Below, piece by piece: positions 8,939-17,208 of a stretch of 64,000 nt of DNA. The position numbers were made by a program, and so were the translations under genes. The number at the start of each line of letters is the position of its first letter. Positions within the stretch are counted from its first letter, which is position 1. The stretch spans positions 248,001 to 312,000 of the forward strand of contig NZ_JACAOR010000011.1 in NCBI RefSeq assembly GCF_013386115.1. Direction: 5' to 3'. A model generated the notes under the pieces. It was not told the DNA's origin. It did no database searches and worked only from the letters and a program-made list of their open reading frames with translations. The DNA is from Pseudomonas gingeri (GTDB taxonomy: Bacteria > Pseudomonadota > Gammaproteobacteria > Pseudomonadales > Pseudomonadaceae).

Positions 8939-9733
8939 TCATTGTTTTCCTACCAGTACCCGATCCAGGCCATAGACCCGGTCGAGCAGAATCATCGTCA
9001 AGGCGGTCAGCGCGATCACCAGGGCCGAAACGGCCGCCATCATCGGGTCGATGGATTCGGTGGCGTACACGTACATGCGTACCGGCAGCGTCTGGGTCGC
9101 GGGGGAGGTGACGAAGATCGACAGCGTCACCTCGTCGAAACTGTTGATAAAGGCCAGCAGCCAGCCGCCGGCCACGCCGGGCAGGATCATCGGCAAGGTG
9201 ATCTGGCGGAACAGCGTGAAGCGTCCGGCGCCGAGGGATTCGGCGGCCTGCTCGGCGCTGCGGTCCAGGCCGATGGCGGCGGCCAGGACCAGGCGCAGCA
9301 CATAGGGCGTGATCACCAGCACATGGGCGAAGATCAGCCAGCTGAAGCTGCCGTTGACCCCCATCAGGGCGAACAGCCGCAACAGCGCCACCCCGAGGAC
9401 CAGGTGCGGGATGATGATCGGCGAGAGGAACAGGCCATTGAGAAAGTCCCGCCCGGGGAACTGATGGCGGGTCATCGCCAGGGCGGCCGGGACGGCGATC
9501 AGGGTTGCCAGGGTGGCGGCGCTGAAGGCCAGGATCAGGCTGTTGTAGAACGCCTGGACGAAGTCTGCGCGTTCGAACACCGCGCGGAACCAGCGCAACG
9601 AGAAATCCGTGGTCGGCAGGCTCAGGGTGTTTTCCGGAGTGAAGGCCACCAGGCACACCACCACCAGCGGGGCCATCATGAACACCACGATCAGGCTGTG
9701 GAACAACAGGGCCAACGGGCCGTTTCTGGACAT
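8939..9733 (-). CDS. ABC transporter permease (PotC-like)
   Basis: A 264-residue inner-membrane permease with about six hydrophobic segments, beginning 'LALLFHSLIVVFMMAPLVVV'. The EAA-type cytoplasmic loop that contacts the ATPase is visible as 'AAESLGAGRFTLFRQITLPMILPG' in outline (about residues 160-180). It is the PotC/PotI-type second permease of a polyamine-like importer. Its start is directly adjacent to the stop of the first permease (9734), and it is followed 7 bp later by the [2Fe-2S] subunit gene, so transporter and oxidase are one transcription unit. Confidence 0.9.
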   Translation of the reverse strand: MSRNGPLALLFHSLIVVFMMAPLVVVCLVAFTPENTLSLPTTDFSLRWFRAVFERADFVQAFYNSLILAFSAATLATLIAVPAALAMTRHQFPGRDFLNGLFLSPIIIPHLVLGVALLRLFALMGVNGSFSWLIFAHVLVITPYVLRLVLAAAIGLDRSAEQAAESLGAGRFTLFRQITLPMILPGVAGGWLLAFINSFDEVTLSIFVTSPATQTLPVRMYVYATESIDPMMAAVSALVIALTALTMILLDRVYGLDRVLVGKQ

Positions 9734-10609
9734 TTACGCGGCCCCCAGGGATTTCTTGTAGCGACGCTCGATCATCCGGTTCCACGACAGCATGATCAGC
9801 AGGTTGAGCAGCAGCAGCGCCACGGCGATCGCCGCGCCCATCGGCCAGTTGAGTTCCGACAGGTACTGGTCGTAGACCAGCGTCGCGACCATCTTCAGCC
9901 GTCGCCCGCCGAGCAGGCCGGGAATCGCGAAGGAACTGGCGGACAGGCCGAACACGATCAGCGTGCCGGACAACACCCCGGGCATGACCTGTGGCAGTAC
10001 CACCAGGCGCATCACCTTGGCGTGGCTGGCGCCGAGGGACAGCGCGGCCTGTTCGGCGGCGGGGTCGAGCTTCTGCAACGAAGTCCAGACCGGGATGATC
10101 ATGAACGGCAGCATCACGTGGACCAGGGCGATCACCACCGCGAACGGCGTGTAGAGCAGTTTCATCGGCGCCAGGCCGATGGCTTGCAGGCTCTGGTTGA
10201 CCAGGCCGTCGGCACCCAGCAGGAGGCTCCAGCCAAAGGCCCGGACCACCACCGAAATCAGCAGCGGCGTGAGGATCAGGATCAGGAAGATCGAGCGCCA
10301 CGGCGTGCCCATGCGGCTGAGGATGTAGGCCTCGGGCACGCCGATCACCACGCAGAGCAGGGTGGTCAGGCCGCTGATCCAGAAGGTGCGCAGGAATATT
10401 TCGTAGAAGTACGGGTCGCTGAGCAGCACGCCGTAGTGTTCCAGGGTGTAGGCATCGCCCTTGATGCCGGTCTGGTAGTCGAAGACGTTGAACGAGAGGA
10501 CGGCGGTCAGTCCCAGCGGCAGCACCAGCAGGCCGATATACAGGGCCAGGGCCGGTGCCGACAGCAGGTAGCCGTGGCGTCCCTCGCGCATGCGGGCCAG
10601 CAGGCTCAT
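9734..10609 (-). CDS. ABC transporter permease (PotB-like)
   Basis: A 291-residue inner-membrane permease with about six to seven transmembrane segments ('LYIGLLVLPLGLTAVLSFNVF', 'IPEAYILSRMG', 'LLISVVVRAFGWSLLLG'-like stretches). The EAA loop is 'AALSLGASHAKVMRLVVLPQVMPG' in outline, near residues 190-210. It is the PotB/PotH-type first permease. Its ATG overlaps the ATPase stop by 4 bp (ATGA at 10606-10609), and the second permease begins immediately after its stop. Together with the ATPase upstream and the binding protein at the operon end it makes a complete importer. Confidence 0.9.
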   Translation of the reverse strand: MSLLARMREGRHGYLLSAPALALYIGLLVLPLGLTAVLSFNVFDYQTGIKGDAYTLEHYGVLLSDPYFYEIFLRTFWISGLTTLLCVVIGVPEAYILSRMGTPWRSIFLILILTPLLISVVVRAFGWSLLLGADGLVNQSLQAIGLAPMKLLYTPFAVVIALVHVMLPFMIIPVWTSLQKLDPAAEQAALSLGASHAKVMRLVVLPQVMPGVLSGTLIVFGLSASSFAIPGLLGGRRLKMVATLVYDQYLSELNWPMGAAIAVALLLLNLLIMLSWNRMIERRYKKSLGAA

Positions 10610-11634
10610 GCCGGCACCTCGCCGCTTTCCAGGACCCGCAGCAGTTCGCTCGGCCAGTCCAGGCCGACCGCGACGCCTTCGTCCAGGGGCGCCGAACCGT
10701 CATTGCGACGGACCACGGTGACTTCGCCGATCATGCTGTCGACGCGGTACAGCCACTGGCTGCCGAGGAAAAAACGACTGAGGATGCGGCCTTGCAGACG
10801 TCCGCGGCCGGCTTCCAGCAGGTCGATCTTTTCCGGGCGCAGGCTCAGGGTCAACGCCCCGTCGCCCGGCAACTGGCGCACTTGCGGACAGCCGCTGGCG
10901 TCGCGGTCCCCGGGCAGCAGGTTGGCCTTGCCGACAAAACCGGAAATGAACCGGGTGCGCGGGTGTTCGTAGAGTTTGTAGGGCTCGTCGATCTGGGTGA
11001 TACGCCCGGCCTCCATCACCACCACGCGATCGCTGATGGACAGCGCCTCGGCCTGGTCGTGGGTGACCATCAGCGTGGTGATGCCGACTTCGCGCTGGAT
11101 GCGGCGAATCTCGAACTGCATCTCTTCACGCAGATTGGCGTCGAGGTTGGACAGCGGCTCGTCGAGCAGCAGCACCGGCGGCTCGATCACCAGGGCCCGG
11201 GCGAGGGCGACGCGCTGGCGCTGGCCGCCGGACAGCTCGCGGGGATAACGCTCGGCGTGGCGGTCCAGGCGTACCAACTGCAGGACCTTCGCCACCCGCT
11301 GCTGGACTTCGGCCGTCGGCACCTTGCGCATGCGCAGGCCGAAGGCAACGTTGTCGTGCACCGTCATATGGGGAAACAGCGCGTAGCTCTGGAACACCAC
11401 GCCGAGGCCGCGGCTGCTGGGCTTGGCGTGGGTGATGTCGCGGTTGTCGAGCAGGATCCGGCCGGCGCTGACTTCGACGAAGCCGGCGATCATCTGCAGG
11501 GTCGTGGTCTTGCCGCAACCGGAGGGACCGAGCAGCGAGACGAACTCGCCCTTGTCCACGCAAAGCTGGGTGGCGACCACCGCTTCGATGGCGCCATAGC
11601 GCTTGCACACGCCTTCAAGTCGTAGAAAGGCCAT
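10606..11634 (-). CDS. ABC transporter ATP-binding protein (PotA-like)
   Basis: A 342-residue importer ATPase. Walker A is 'GPSGCGKTT', the signature 'LSGGQRQR', Walker B 'VLLLDEPLSNLD', and the switch His is in 'MVTHDQAEAL'. The C-terminal ~100 residues form a TOBE-type regulatory domain ('LSLRPEKIDLLEAG'). The open frame extends to a GTG at 11664, but the ATG at 11634 has an AGGTGG box 9 bp upstream, which lies inside the longer version, so I chose 11634. This is the first gene of the operon; its promoter must lie in the 244-bp gap shared with the divergent IclR regulator. Confidence 0.92.
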   Translation of the reverse strand: MAFLRLEGVCKRYGAIEAVVATQLCVDKGEFVSLLGPSGCGKTTTLQMIAGFVEVSAGRILLDNRDITHAKPSSRGLGVVFQSYALFPHMTVHDNVAFGLRMRKVPTAEVQQRVAKVLQLVRLDRHAERYPRELSGGQRQRVALARALVIEPPVLLLDEPLSNLDANLREEMQFEIRRIQREVGITTLMVTHDQAEALSISDRVVVMEAGRITQIDEPYKLYEHPRTRFISGFVGKANLLPGDRDASGCPQVRQLPGDGALTLSLRPEKIDLLEAGRGRLQGRILSRFFLGSQWLYRVDSMIGEVTVVRRNDGSAPLDEGVAVGLDWPSELLRVLESGEVPA

Positions 11635-11822
11635 AACTGCGTTCCACCTGTATTTGTTGTGCACGCCGGGGCGCGCTTTTTTGTCATGGGCAGAGACGAA
11701 AGGACGTTGCGGGGGTGCGTGGTGCTCGACGTGTGTCGGCTACCGGTGTTGTTCGAATCGCCCCTTGTGGACGCAGAGTAGGACGAAGCCTAGGATGTGC
11801 GAAAGCCTGAATTTCACTGAAG

Positions 11823-11846
11823 GAATGACTATTTTAACTTTCATTC
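11823..11846. promoter_or_regulatory. Candidate operator in the IclR/transporter divergent region
   Basis: Inverted repeat GAATGA (11823-11828) and TCATTC (11841-11846) with a 12-bp AT-rich spacer, in the otherwise AT-rich stretch between the divergent iclR-type gene and the transporter-oxidase operon. The size and position fit an IclR-family operator. No binding data can be inferred; the call rests on symmetry and location. Confidence 0.35.
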
Positions 11847-11878
11847 ATTCAGCAAATTTAAACATTGGAAATACGCTG

Positions 11879-12715
11879 ATGAATTCCACTGAGCGGAATG
11901 AAAATAAAAATGAAGTCGGTGTCGGTGCGGTGTCCCGGCTGTTCGCGGTACTGCGCAGCCTGGGACAGACACCGGAAAACGGCGAGCGGGTGACCCAGCT
12001 GGCGGAGAACATCGGCTTGTCCCAGCCAACCACCCACCGCCTGCTGCGCAGCCTGGTGGAGGAAGGGATGGTCGAGCAGGACGGGCGCAGCAAGCGTTAT
12101 CGCCTGAGCCTGGAGTTCTTCGCCCTGGCGGCCCGGGCCGGGCAGAGCGGCAATCTGCGCGAACTGGTGCGTCCGGCATTGCTGCGTTTGTCGGCCTCCC
12201 TCGGTGACTCGCTGTTCCTGCTGGCGCGCAGCGGTTTCGATGCGATCTGCCTGGACCGCAGCGAAGGGCCGTTTCCGATCCGCACCTTTACCGGTGATAT
12301 CGGCGGTCGCGTGGCGCTGGGCGTCGGCCAGGGCAGCCTGGCGATCCTGGCCTTCCTGCCGGAGGATGAGCGGGAGACGGTGATTCGCTACAACCTGCCG
12401 CGACTGCGGGATTTTCACCTGTACGACGAGGTCTTCCTGCGTTCGGAAGTGGAGAACGTACGCAAGCTGGGGTACGCCGGGCGCAATACCGGCGTGTTGC
12501 AGGGAATGGCGGGGGTGGCGGTGCCGATCCTCGATCGCGAGGGCCGGGCGGTCGCCGCCTTGAGCGTGGCGACCATCAGTGACCGCCTCGGGCCGGACCG
12601 CCTGCCGACGGTGGTGGAATTGCTCAAGCGTGAAGCGGCGGTGATCGGGCCGCGGATCAATCCTTTCGATCCGCTGCTGCGCCGGCCTTCGCAGATCTTC
12701 GGCGCGCCCGAGTAG
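11879..12715 (+). CDS. IclR-family transcriptional regulator
   Basis: A 278-residue regulator. Residues ~15-75 form the winged helix-turn-helix ('GERVTQLAENIGLSQPTTHRLLRSLVEEG' in outline), and the C-terminal ~180 residues are the IclR effector domain ('GMAGVAVPILDREGRAVAALSVATISDR' in outline). The frame is open further upstream; I chose ATG 11879 because the HTH then starts at the family's usual distance from the N-terminus and a GGAA stretch lies 8 bp before it. It is divergent from the ABC transporter/amine oxidase operon, so it probably controls that operon in response to its substrate, and probably itself. ATG 11825 is an alternative start. Confidence 0.88.
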   Translation: MNSTERNENKNEVGVGAVSRLFAVLRSLGQTPENGERVTQLAENIGLSQPTTHRLLRSLVEEGMVEQDGRSKRYRLSLEFFALAARAGQSGNLRELVRPALLRLSASLGDSLFLLARSGFDAICLDRSEGPFPIRTFTGDIGGRVALGVGQGSLAILAFLPEDERETVIRYNLPRLRDFHLYDEVFLRSEVENVRKLGYAGRNTGVLQGMAGVAVPILDREGRAVAALSVATISDRLGPDRLPTVVELLKREAAVIGPRINPFDPLLRRPSQIFGAPE

Positions 12716-12730
12716 TCGGGCGCGCCGGAT

Positions 12731-12768
12731 TCGAGGAGCGTTGCCACGCTCTGCGCGGGAGCGATCAG
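12731..12768. repeat. Degenerate REP-like palindrome
   Basis: The stretch GCGTTGCCACGCTCTGCG followed by GGGAGCGATC is an imperfect hairpin and resembles the Pseudomonas REP family with core 'CGTTCCCACGCTC...GTGGGAACGATC'; a better copy is at 17761-17790. It sits between the convergent IclR and anti-sigma genes and may also act as a weak terminator. Confidence 0.45.
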
Positions 12769-12773
12769 TGCGC

Positions 12774-13523
12774 TCAGAACTGCGTGGTCTGTTGCAGCAC
12801 CTGTGCCGCCGGTGTGTCGGCCGGGGTGACCATCGCGTAGTTGTAGCCGCCGCCGGACCAGTACTCGGCCTGGAGTTCGCCGTCACGCCGCCGGCCACGC
12901 TCCAGCAGGTGGTTCTGCGGTCCTGGCGGACGCATGTAGTAGGTGATCCGCCGCCCCTGTGGGTCTTCGTAGAGGACCATCGCCGCCGCGCCCTGCTCGG
13001 TGCTCAGCAAGCGCGCGCTGACCGGCTTGAATCCGGCGCCCTGCAGGTTCGGCAGGCGGTTGGCGCGGGTGAAGTAGCGGTCGAGCCAGCCTTGCAGGTC
13101 GCCGTTCTGTTCGACCTTGAAGTCCGCCGGCAGGATGTCCTGGGTGGCGAACATGCGGTAGGCCTGCACCGCGTCGGCCATCGGTGCCGGGGTCGGGTAG
13201 CTCATCTGCCGCGCCTGCCAGCCGCCGAGGCCACCGACGCTCACGGCGATCAGCAGCACGGCCGCGCTCGCCAGGTGACGGCGCGACTGGCCGCGCAGGC
13301 GTTGGCGGATCATCGCCGGGTCCAATTGCGGATTGGCCGGCATCTGCAGCGCCCCGCCGAGGGCGGCACGCAGGTGCTGGGCATCGCGCTGCCAGTCGCG
13401 GACCTGCCGGGCCAGTTCCGGGTGGGTGGCCAGGTAGGTGTCCATCATTTGCCGGTCGGCATCGCTGAGCTGATGGTCGACATAGGCGTGCAAATCGCGT
13501 TCGCTGGGAGGAATCGTGATCAT
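12774..13523 (-). CDS. Anti-sigma factor (membrane-anchored, ECF partner)
   Basis: A 249-residue anti-sigma factor. The N-terminal cytosolic domain begins MITIPPSERDLHAYVDHQLS and has the zinc-finger-like anti-sigma fold outline ('DRQMMDTYLATHPELARQVRDW'). One transmembrane helix follows at about residues 88-105 ('LASAAVLLIAVSVGGLGGW'), then a periplasmic domain with 'YRMFATQDILPADFKVE'. The ATG at 13523 overlaps the sigma factor's stop by 4 bp (ATGA). The longer open frame runs back into the sigma gene in another frame and was rejected. It should hold the ECF sigma factor at the membrane until a periplasmic oxidative signal releases it. Confidence 0.87.
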   Translation of the reverse strand: MITIPPSERDLHAYVDHQLSDADRQMMDTYLATHPELARQVRDWQRDAQHLRAALGGALQMPANPQLDPAMIRQRLRGQSRRHLASAAVLLIAVSVGGLGGWQARQMSYPTPAPMADAVQAYRMFATQDILPADFKVEQNGDLQGWLDRYFTRANRLPNLQGAGFKPVSARLLSTEQGAAAMVLYEDPQGRRITYYMRPPGPQNHLLERGRRRDGELQAEYWSGGGYNYAMVTPADTPAAQVLQQTTQF

Positions 13524-14026
13524 TTCAGTATCCGCAGGGAAGGGCTGGTGATTTCGCCGTCGCTGATCTGGCGCAAGGCCTGGCGGGCGCGGGACAGGCG
13601 GGACATCACGGTGCCGGTGGGGACGTCGAGGATCTCGGCGACCTCCTTGTAGCTCAAGCCTTCCACCGAAACCCAGAGCAGCAGGGCCCGTTGCTCGGTG
13701 GGCAGTTGCTCGAAGGCTTCCAGGGTCGATTGCGCCACTACCGTGCGCTCCACCGACGGCTGGGCATCGTCGCGCCCGGTGAAGAACTCGAGCATCCGCG
13801 CATACCGCCGGTTGCGGCGGTGGGCGTCGAGGAATTGCCGGTAGAGGATCGAGAACAGCCAGGCCCGCAGATCGCCCTCGGGACGTTTTTCGCCCCAACT
13901 GGACAGCGCCCGCTCCAGGCTGGCCTGGACCAGATCGTCGGCGCTGCTAGGATTACGGGTCAGCGACACGGCGAAGCGCCGCATGCGGGGAATCAGTTCA
14001 CGTAGCTGTTCGTCGAGATCGTTCAT
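13520..14026 (-). CDS. ECF-type RNA polymerase sigma factor
   Basis: A 168-residue ECF sigma factor. Region 2 contains 'RRFAVSLTRNPSSADDLVQASLERAL' in outline (residues ~18-45) and 'LRAWLFSILYRQFLDAHRR'; region 4 is 'LPTEQRALLLWVSVEGLSYKEVAEIL' in outline, with the recognition helix 'PTGTVMSRLSRARQALR'. A GTG at 14047 would add seven residues, but the predicted promoter -10 element ends at 14066, which would leave almost no leader; the ATG at 14026 has an AGGA box 6 bp upstream and is preferred. It forms an overlapping pair with the anti-sigma gene and almost certainly activates both divergent promoters next to it. Confidence 0.9.
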   Translation of the reverse strand: MNDLDEQLRELIPRMRRFAVSLTRNPSSADDLVQASLERALSSWGEKRPEGDLRAWLFSILYRQFLDAHRRNRRYARMLEFFTGRDDAQPSVERTVVAQSTLEAFEQLPTEQRALLLWVSVEGLSYKEVAEILDVPTGTVMSRLSRARQALRQISDGEITSPSLRILK

Positions 14027-14065
14027 GGAATCCTGCAGGTTCTTCACCTGTCATCTTGGACTAGC

Positions 14066-14092
14066 AAGACGTCTGGACTCGAAGGTTATTCC
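14066..14092 (-). promoter_or_regulatory. ECF-type promoter for the sigma/anti-sigma operon
   Basis: On the minus strand GGAATAA (14092-14086) is followed after exactly 14 bp by CGTCTT (14071-14066). The same two elements with the same 14-bp spacing recur on the plus strand at 14136-14162. The start of transcription should fall near 14059, leaving a leader of about 33 bases to the ATG at 14026. This is the layout expected of an autoregulated ECF sigma gene. Confidence 0.72.
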
Positions 14093-14135
14093 AATGGCCG
14101 GAAAATAAATATTCGAAAAATAAATCTGGGCGCCT

Positions 14136-14162
14136 GGAATAAACCATCGCGACCTTCGTCTT
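14136..14162 (+). promoter_or_regulatory. ECF-type promoter for the peroxidase/cytochrome b561 operon
   Basis: GGAATAA (14136-14142), 14-bp spacer, CGTCTT (14157-14162): the same elements and spacing as the divergent promoter in front of the sigma factor gene. The predicted transcription start (near 14169) gives a leader of about 40 bases including the GGAG box ahead of ATG 14208. Confidence 0.72.
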
Positions 14163-14207
14163 ATAGCTCCTTCACCGTGTGGCCGCCTGAGGCCCTGGAG
14201 TTTTTTC

Positions 14208-15287
14208 ATGGTAGATCACACCCCGCCGCCCCTCAGCGGTTCGAGCAAGGCCCTGCGCCTGGCCGCTATCGCCGTGGTGGTCGCGGCCCTGGCCGGGGCC
14301 TTTGCCTACGTCAGCGGCCGGCTCGACCCGCAGCGCCTGACACCGACGCGTATTGTCGATACCTTCGAGAAAAACAATGGCCTGCATCCGGGGTTCCGGC
14401 GCAACCATGCCAAGGGTGTGTGCGTCGCCGGTTATTTCGAAAGCAGCGATGAAGCGCGGCCGTATTCGATTGCCAAGGTGTTCGCCGCGGGCAGCGTGCC
14501 GGTGGAAGGACGTTTTGCCCTGCCCAGCGGCAACCCCTACGCGCCGGACAGCAGTGTGCCGATCCGCAGCCTGGGCCTGCGTTTCATCCTCGCCAACGGC
14601 CAGCAATGGCGCACCGGGATGAACAGCATGCCGGTATTCCCGGTGGGCACGCCGGAAGCCTTCTTCGAGCAGCTCAAGGCTTCCGCGCCGGACCCGACTA
14701 CCGGCAAGCCGAACCCGGCGGCAATGGCGGCGTTTTTTGCCGGTCACCCGGAAACCGCGCCGTTCCTGCAGTGGGTCAAGACCGCCAGGCCATCGGCCAG
14801 CTATGCCACCGAAAGCTACAACGGGCTGAACGCCTTCTACCTGGTGAACGCCGCCGGCCAGCGCCAGGCGGTCCGTTGGGGGTATGTACCGTTGAGCCAG
14901 GATGCCCCGGGTGCCGTGGCCCCGGCAGGTGCCGATTTCCTGAACCAGGACCTGGAACAGCGGCTGGCGGCCGGCCCGTTGAAATGGCAATTGCGCATTA
15001 CCCTGGCCAATCCCGGCGATCCGACCGATGACGCGAGCAAGGCCTGGAGCGGCGAGCACAAGGTACTCAACGCCGGGACCCTGGTGCTGGAGAGCACGCA
15101 ACCGCAAGACAGCGGCGATTGCCGCGACATCAACTACGACCCGCTGGTACTGCCCAGTGGCATCGAGGCCTCGGCCGATCCGTTGCTGGCGGCGCGCTCG
15201 GCGGCCTATGCCAGTTCCTATCTGCGTCGCACCAGTGAAGTCGGCCAGCTGCCTGCCGGTCACGCCAAACAGGAGTCCCGCCCATGA
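14208..15287 (+). CDS. Catalase-family peroxidase (SrpA-like)
   Basis: A 359-residue small catalase-related peroxidase. Residues ~17-37 form a single N-terminal hydrophobic segment (signal anchor or uncleaved signal). The heme-catalase fold is recognised from 'HPGFRRNHAKGVCVAGYFES' (distal His in 'RRNHAKG', about residue 66), 'PSGNPYAPDSSVPIRSLGLRF' in outline, and 'SYNGLNAFYLVNAAG'. These mini-catalases lack the catalase C-terminal domain and act as peroxidases. It overlaps the cytochrome b561 gene by 4 bp, suggesting that electrons from the membrane cytochrome reduce the peroxidase in the periplasm. It is transcribed from an ECF-type promoter shared in sequence with the divergent sigma factor. 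Confidence 0.88.
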   Translation: MVDHTPPPLSGSSKALRLAAIAVVVAALAGAFAYVSGRLDPQRLTPTRIVDTFEKNNGLHPGFRRNHAKGVCVAGYFESSDEARPYSIAKVFAAGSVPVEGRFALPSGNPYAPDSSVPIRSLGLRFILANGQQWRTGMNSMPVFPVGTPEAFFEQLKASAPDPTTGKPNPAAMAAFFAGHPETAPFLQWVKTARPSASYATESYNGLNAFYLVNAAGQRQAVRWGYVPLSQDAPGAVAPAGADFLNQDLEQRLAAGPLKWQLRITLANPGDPTDDASKAWSGEHKVLNAGTLVLESTQPQDSGDCRDINYDPLVLPSGIEASADPLLAARSAAYASSYLRRTSEVGQLPAGHAKQESRP

Positions 15288-15823
15288 GCGCCCCTTCGAA
15301 GCATTTCGCCCCCCTGGCGCGCCTGCTGCACTGGCTGATGGCGCTGATGATCCTGGCGATGCTGTTTATCGGTGCCGGGATGGTGGCGTCGGTGTCGGCC
15401 CGGCATGAGTGGCTGATCCATCTGCACAAGCCGCTGGGCATCGCGATCCTGGCGTTGGTGATCGTGCGTCTGGTCGTACGCTTCAGCACCCGGCAACCGC
15501 CCTTGCCAGAGGATCTGCCGGGCTGGCAGGTGCTGGCGGCAAAGCTGTCCCACGTGTTGCTATACGCCTTGATGCTGGTATTGCCGCTGCTGGGCTGGGC
15601 GATGATTTCGGCGGCCGGTGATCCGGTGATGCTCAGCAGTTCGATTGAACTGCCGCCACTGCTCTCGGCCAATGCCACGACCTTTGCCTTCCTGCGCAAG
15701 GCCCACGGCTACCTGGCGTACCTGTTGTTCCTGACGGTGCTGATGCACCTGGCGGCAGCCTTGTTCCATGGCTTGATTCGTCGGGATGGCGTGCTGGAAA
15801 GCATGGTGCGCGGCAAGGATTGA
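15284..15823 (+). CDS. Cytochrome b561
   Basis: A 179-residue inner-membrane di-heme cytochrome b with four transmembrane helices. Candidate heme His ligands are in 'ARLLHWLMALM', 'HLHKPLGIAIL', and near 'FLRKAHGYLAYLLF' and 'VLMHLAAALFHG'. It belongs to the YodB/CybB bacterial b561 family that passes electrons from the quinol pool to periplasmic partners. Its start overlaps the stop of the peroxidase gene (ATGA), so the two proteins are probably made in equal amounts and form an electron-transfer pair detoxifying peroxide outside the cytoplasm. Confidence 0.9.
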   Translation: MSAPSKHFAPLARLLHWLMALMILAMLFIGAGMVASVSARHEWLIHLHKPLGIAILALVIVRLVVRFSTRQPPLPEDLPGWQVLAAKLSHVLLYALMLVLPLLGWAMISAAGDPVMLSSSIELPPLLSANATTFAFLRKAHGYLAYLLFLTVLMHLAAALFHGLIRRDGVLESMVRGKD

Positions 15824-15848
15824 AACCCTTGGGCGCCAGGGCTGGCGC

Positions 15849-15939
15849 CTTCGCGGGCAAGCCCGCTCCCACAGGGACAGCGGGGTGTACGGTATTTGTG
15901 GTTGGCCCGCCCCCTTGTGGGAGTGGGCTTGCCCGCGAA
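15849..15939. repeat. REP doublet (REPIN) in inverted orientation
   Basis: CTTCGCGGGCAAGCCCGCTC (continuing CCACA) at 15849-15873 and its reverse complement TGTGGGAGTGGGCTTGCCCG (continuing CGAA) at 15916-15939 form an inverted pair with a ~42-bp spacer, the standard REPIN layout in Pseudomonas. It lies between the convergent cytochrome b561 and MFS genes. No tyrosine-recombinase-like RAYT transposase gene is linked to it here. Confidence 0.85.
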
Positions 15940-15963
15940 TAGGCCGGCCCAGGCGGCCCTTAT

Positions 15964-17178
15964 TCAAGGATTTTTCACCACCCGCAGTGACCACCCCCAG
16001 TACCCCAGCGCCAGGGCATTGATTCCCGCCCCCAGCAGGCACACGCCCAGCCAGCCCGCCCACGCGTACATCGCCGTGGCCCCGAGGGCCCCGGCTGCGC
16101 TGCCGATCGAATAGAACAGCATGTAGCCCGCCGCCAACCGGCTTTGCGCCTGTGGCCTGACGCTGTAGATCAGGGCCTGGCTGGTGACGTGCACCGCCTG
16201 CAAGCCCAGGTCGAGGGTGATCACCCCCAGCAGCAAGGCCCAGAGCGACGATTGGGTAAAGGCGATCGGCAGCCACGACAACAGCATCAGCAGCAGCGAC
16301 AGGCCGCTGGTCCATTGCGCCCGGCCGCGATCCGCCCAGTGTCCGGCGCGGGCGGCGGCCAGGGCGCTGGCTGCCCCGGCGAGGCCGAACAGGCCGATCT
16401 CGGTATGCGACAGCGACAGCGGCGGGGCGCTCAGGGGCAGGACCAGCGGTGTCCACAGCACCGTCCCGGCGGCGAAGATCAGCATCGCCAGCGCGGCCCG
16501 GTCACGCAGGATCTTTTCCTCCCGGAACAGACTGAACACCGACAGGATCAGCGCTCCGTACGCCTGCCGCGCCTTGGCCGGTTCGTGCCTGGGCAACACC
16601 CGCCAGAGCGCCAGCGCCATGACCAGCGTCAGTCCCGACGACAGCAGATAGACCGAACGCCAGCCGGCCAGGTCGGCCATGCCGCCGGAAACGCTGCGCG
16701 CCAGCAACAGGCCGACCACGATGCCGCTGGTCACCGTGCCGACCACCTTGCCCCGTTCACCCGCCGCTGCCAGTTGGGCGGCATAGGCCACCAGGGTCTG
16801 GGTCACCACCGCCAGCAGTCCGACCAGGCCCATGCCCAACAGCAGCCAGAAGCTGTCGGGAGCCAGGGCGCTGAGCAGCAACGCCAGCACCGACACCAGC
16901 ATCTGCCCGACGATCAGCCGCCGGCGGTCGAGCAGGTCGCCGAGGGGCACCAGCAACAGCAGTCCCAGGCCGTAGCCGACCTGGGTCAGGGTTATCACGC
17001 CGCCCACGAGGGCGTGGTCCATGGCAAAGGTCTCGGCCATGGCATCCAGCAGCGGCTGGGCGAAATAGACATTGCCCACCGAGAGCCCGCAGGCGACGGC
17101 GAACAGCAGCACGACTGCCGCGCCAAGCCCCGTGGCCGGGGCTTGTGTATCGGTGGTGAGTGGGACTTCCAATGCCAT
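15964..17178 (-). CDS. MFS transporter, drug/sugar efflux type
   Basis: A 404-residue major facilitator with about twelve transmembrane helices. Family signs are the loop 2-3 motif 'GDLLDRRRLIVGQM' (~residues 80-95) and the second-half loop 'WADRGRAQWTS'. The start has an AGGAG box about 7 bp upstream. It resembles the arabinose-efflux-type exporters that respond to HxlR or MarR regulators. The divergent HxlR gene shares a 98-bp gap containing inverted repeats, so this exporter is probably its target. The substrate is unknown. Confidence 0.88.
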   Translation of the reverse strand: MALEVPLTTDTQAPATGLGAAVVLLFAVACGLSVGNVYFAQPLLDAMAETFAMDHALVGGVITLTQVGYGLGLLLLVPLGDLLDRRRLIVGQMLVSVLALLLSALAPDSFWLLLGMGLVGLLAVVTQTLVAYAAQLAAAGERGKVVGTVTSGIVVGLLLARSVSGGMADLAGWRSVYLLSSGLTLVMALALWRVLPRHEPAKARQAYGALILSVFSLFREEKILRDRAALAMLIFAAGTVLWTPLVLPLSAPPLSLSHTEIGLFGLAGAASALAAARAGHWADRGRAQWTSGLSLLLMLLSWLPIAFTQSSLWALLLGVITLDLGLQAVHVTSQALIYSVRPQAQSRLAAGYMLFYSIGSAAGALGATAMYAWAGWLGVCLLGAGINALALGYWGWSLRVVKNP

Positions 17179-17208
17179 GATGGGCTCCTGGTGATCTGGT
17201 TGCTTTTT

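Noticed and set aside
7835-10972. 1045-codon open frame on the plus strand opposite the transporter-oxidase operon
   Set aside because: It covers four well-supported minus-strand genes and reads as Gln/Arg/His-rich shadow sequence.
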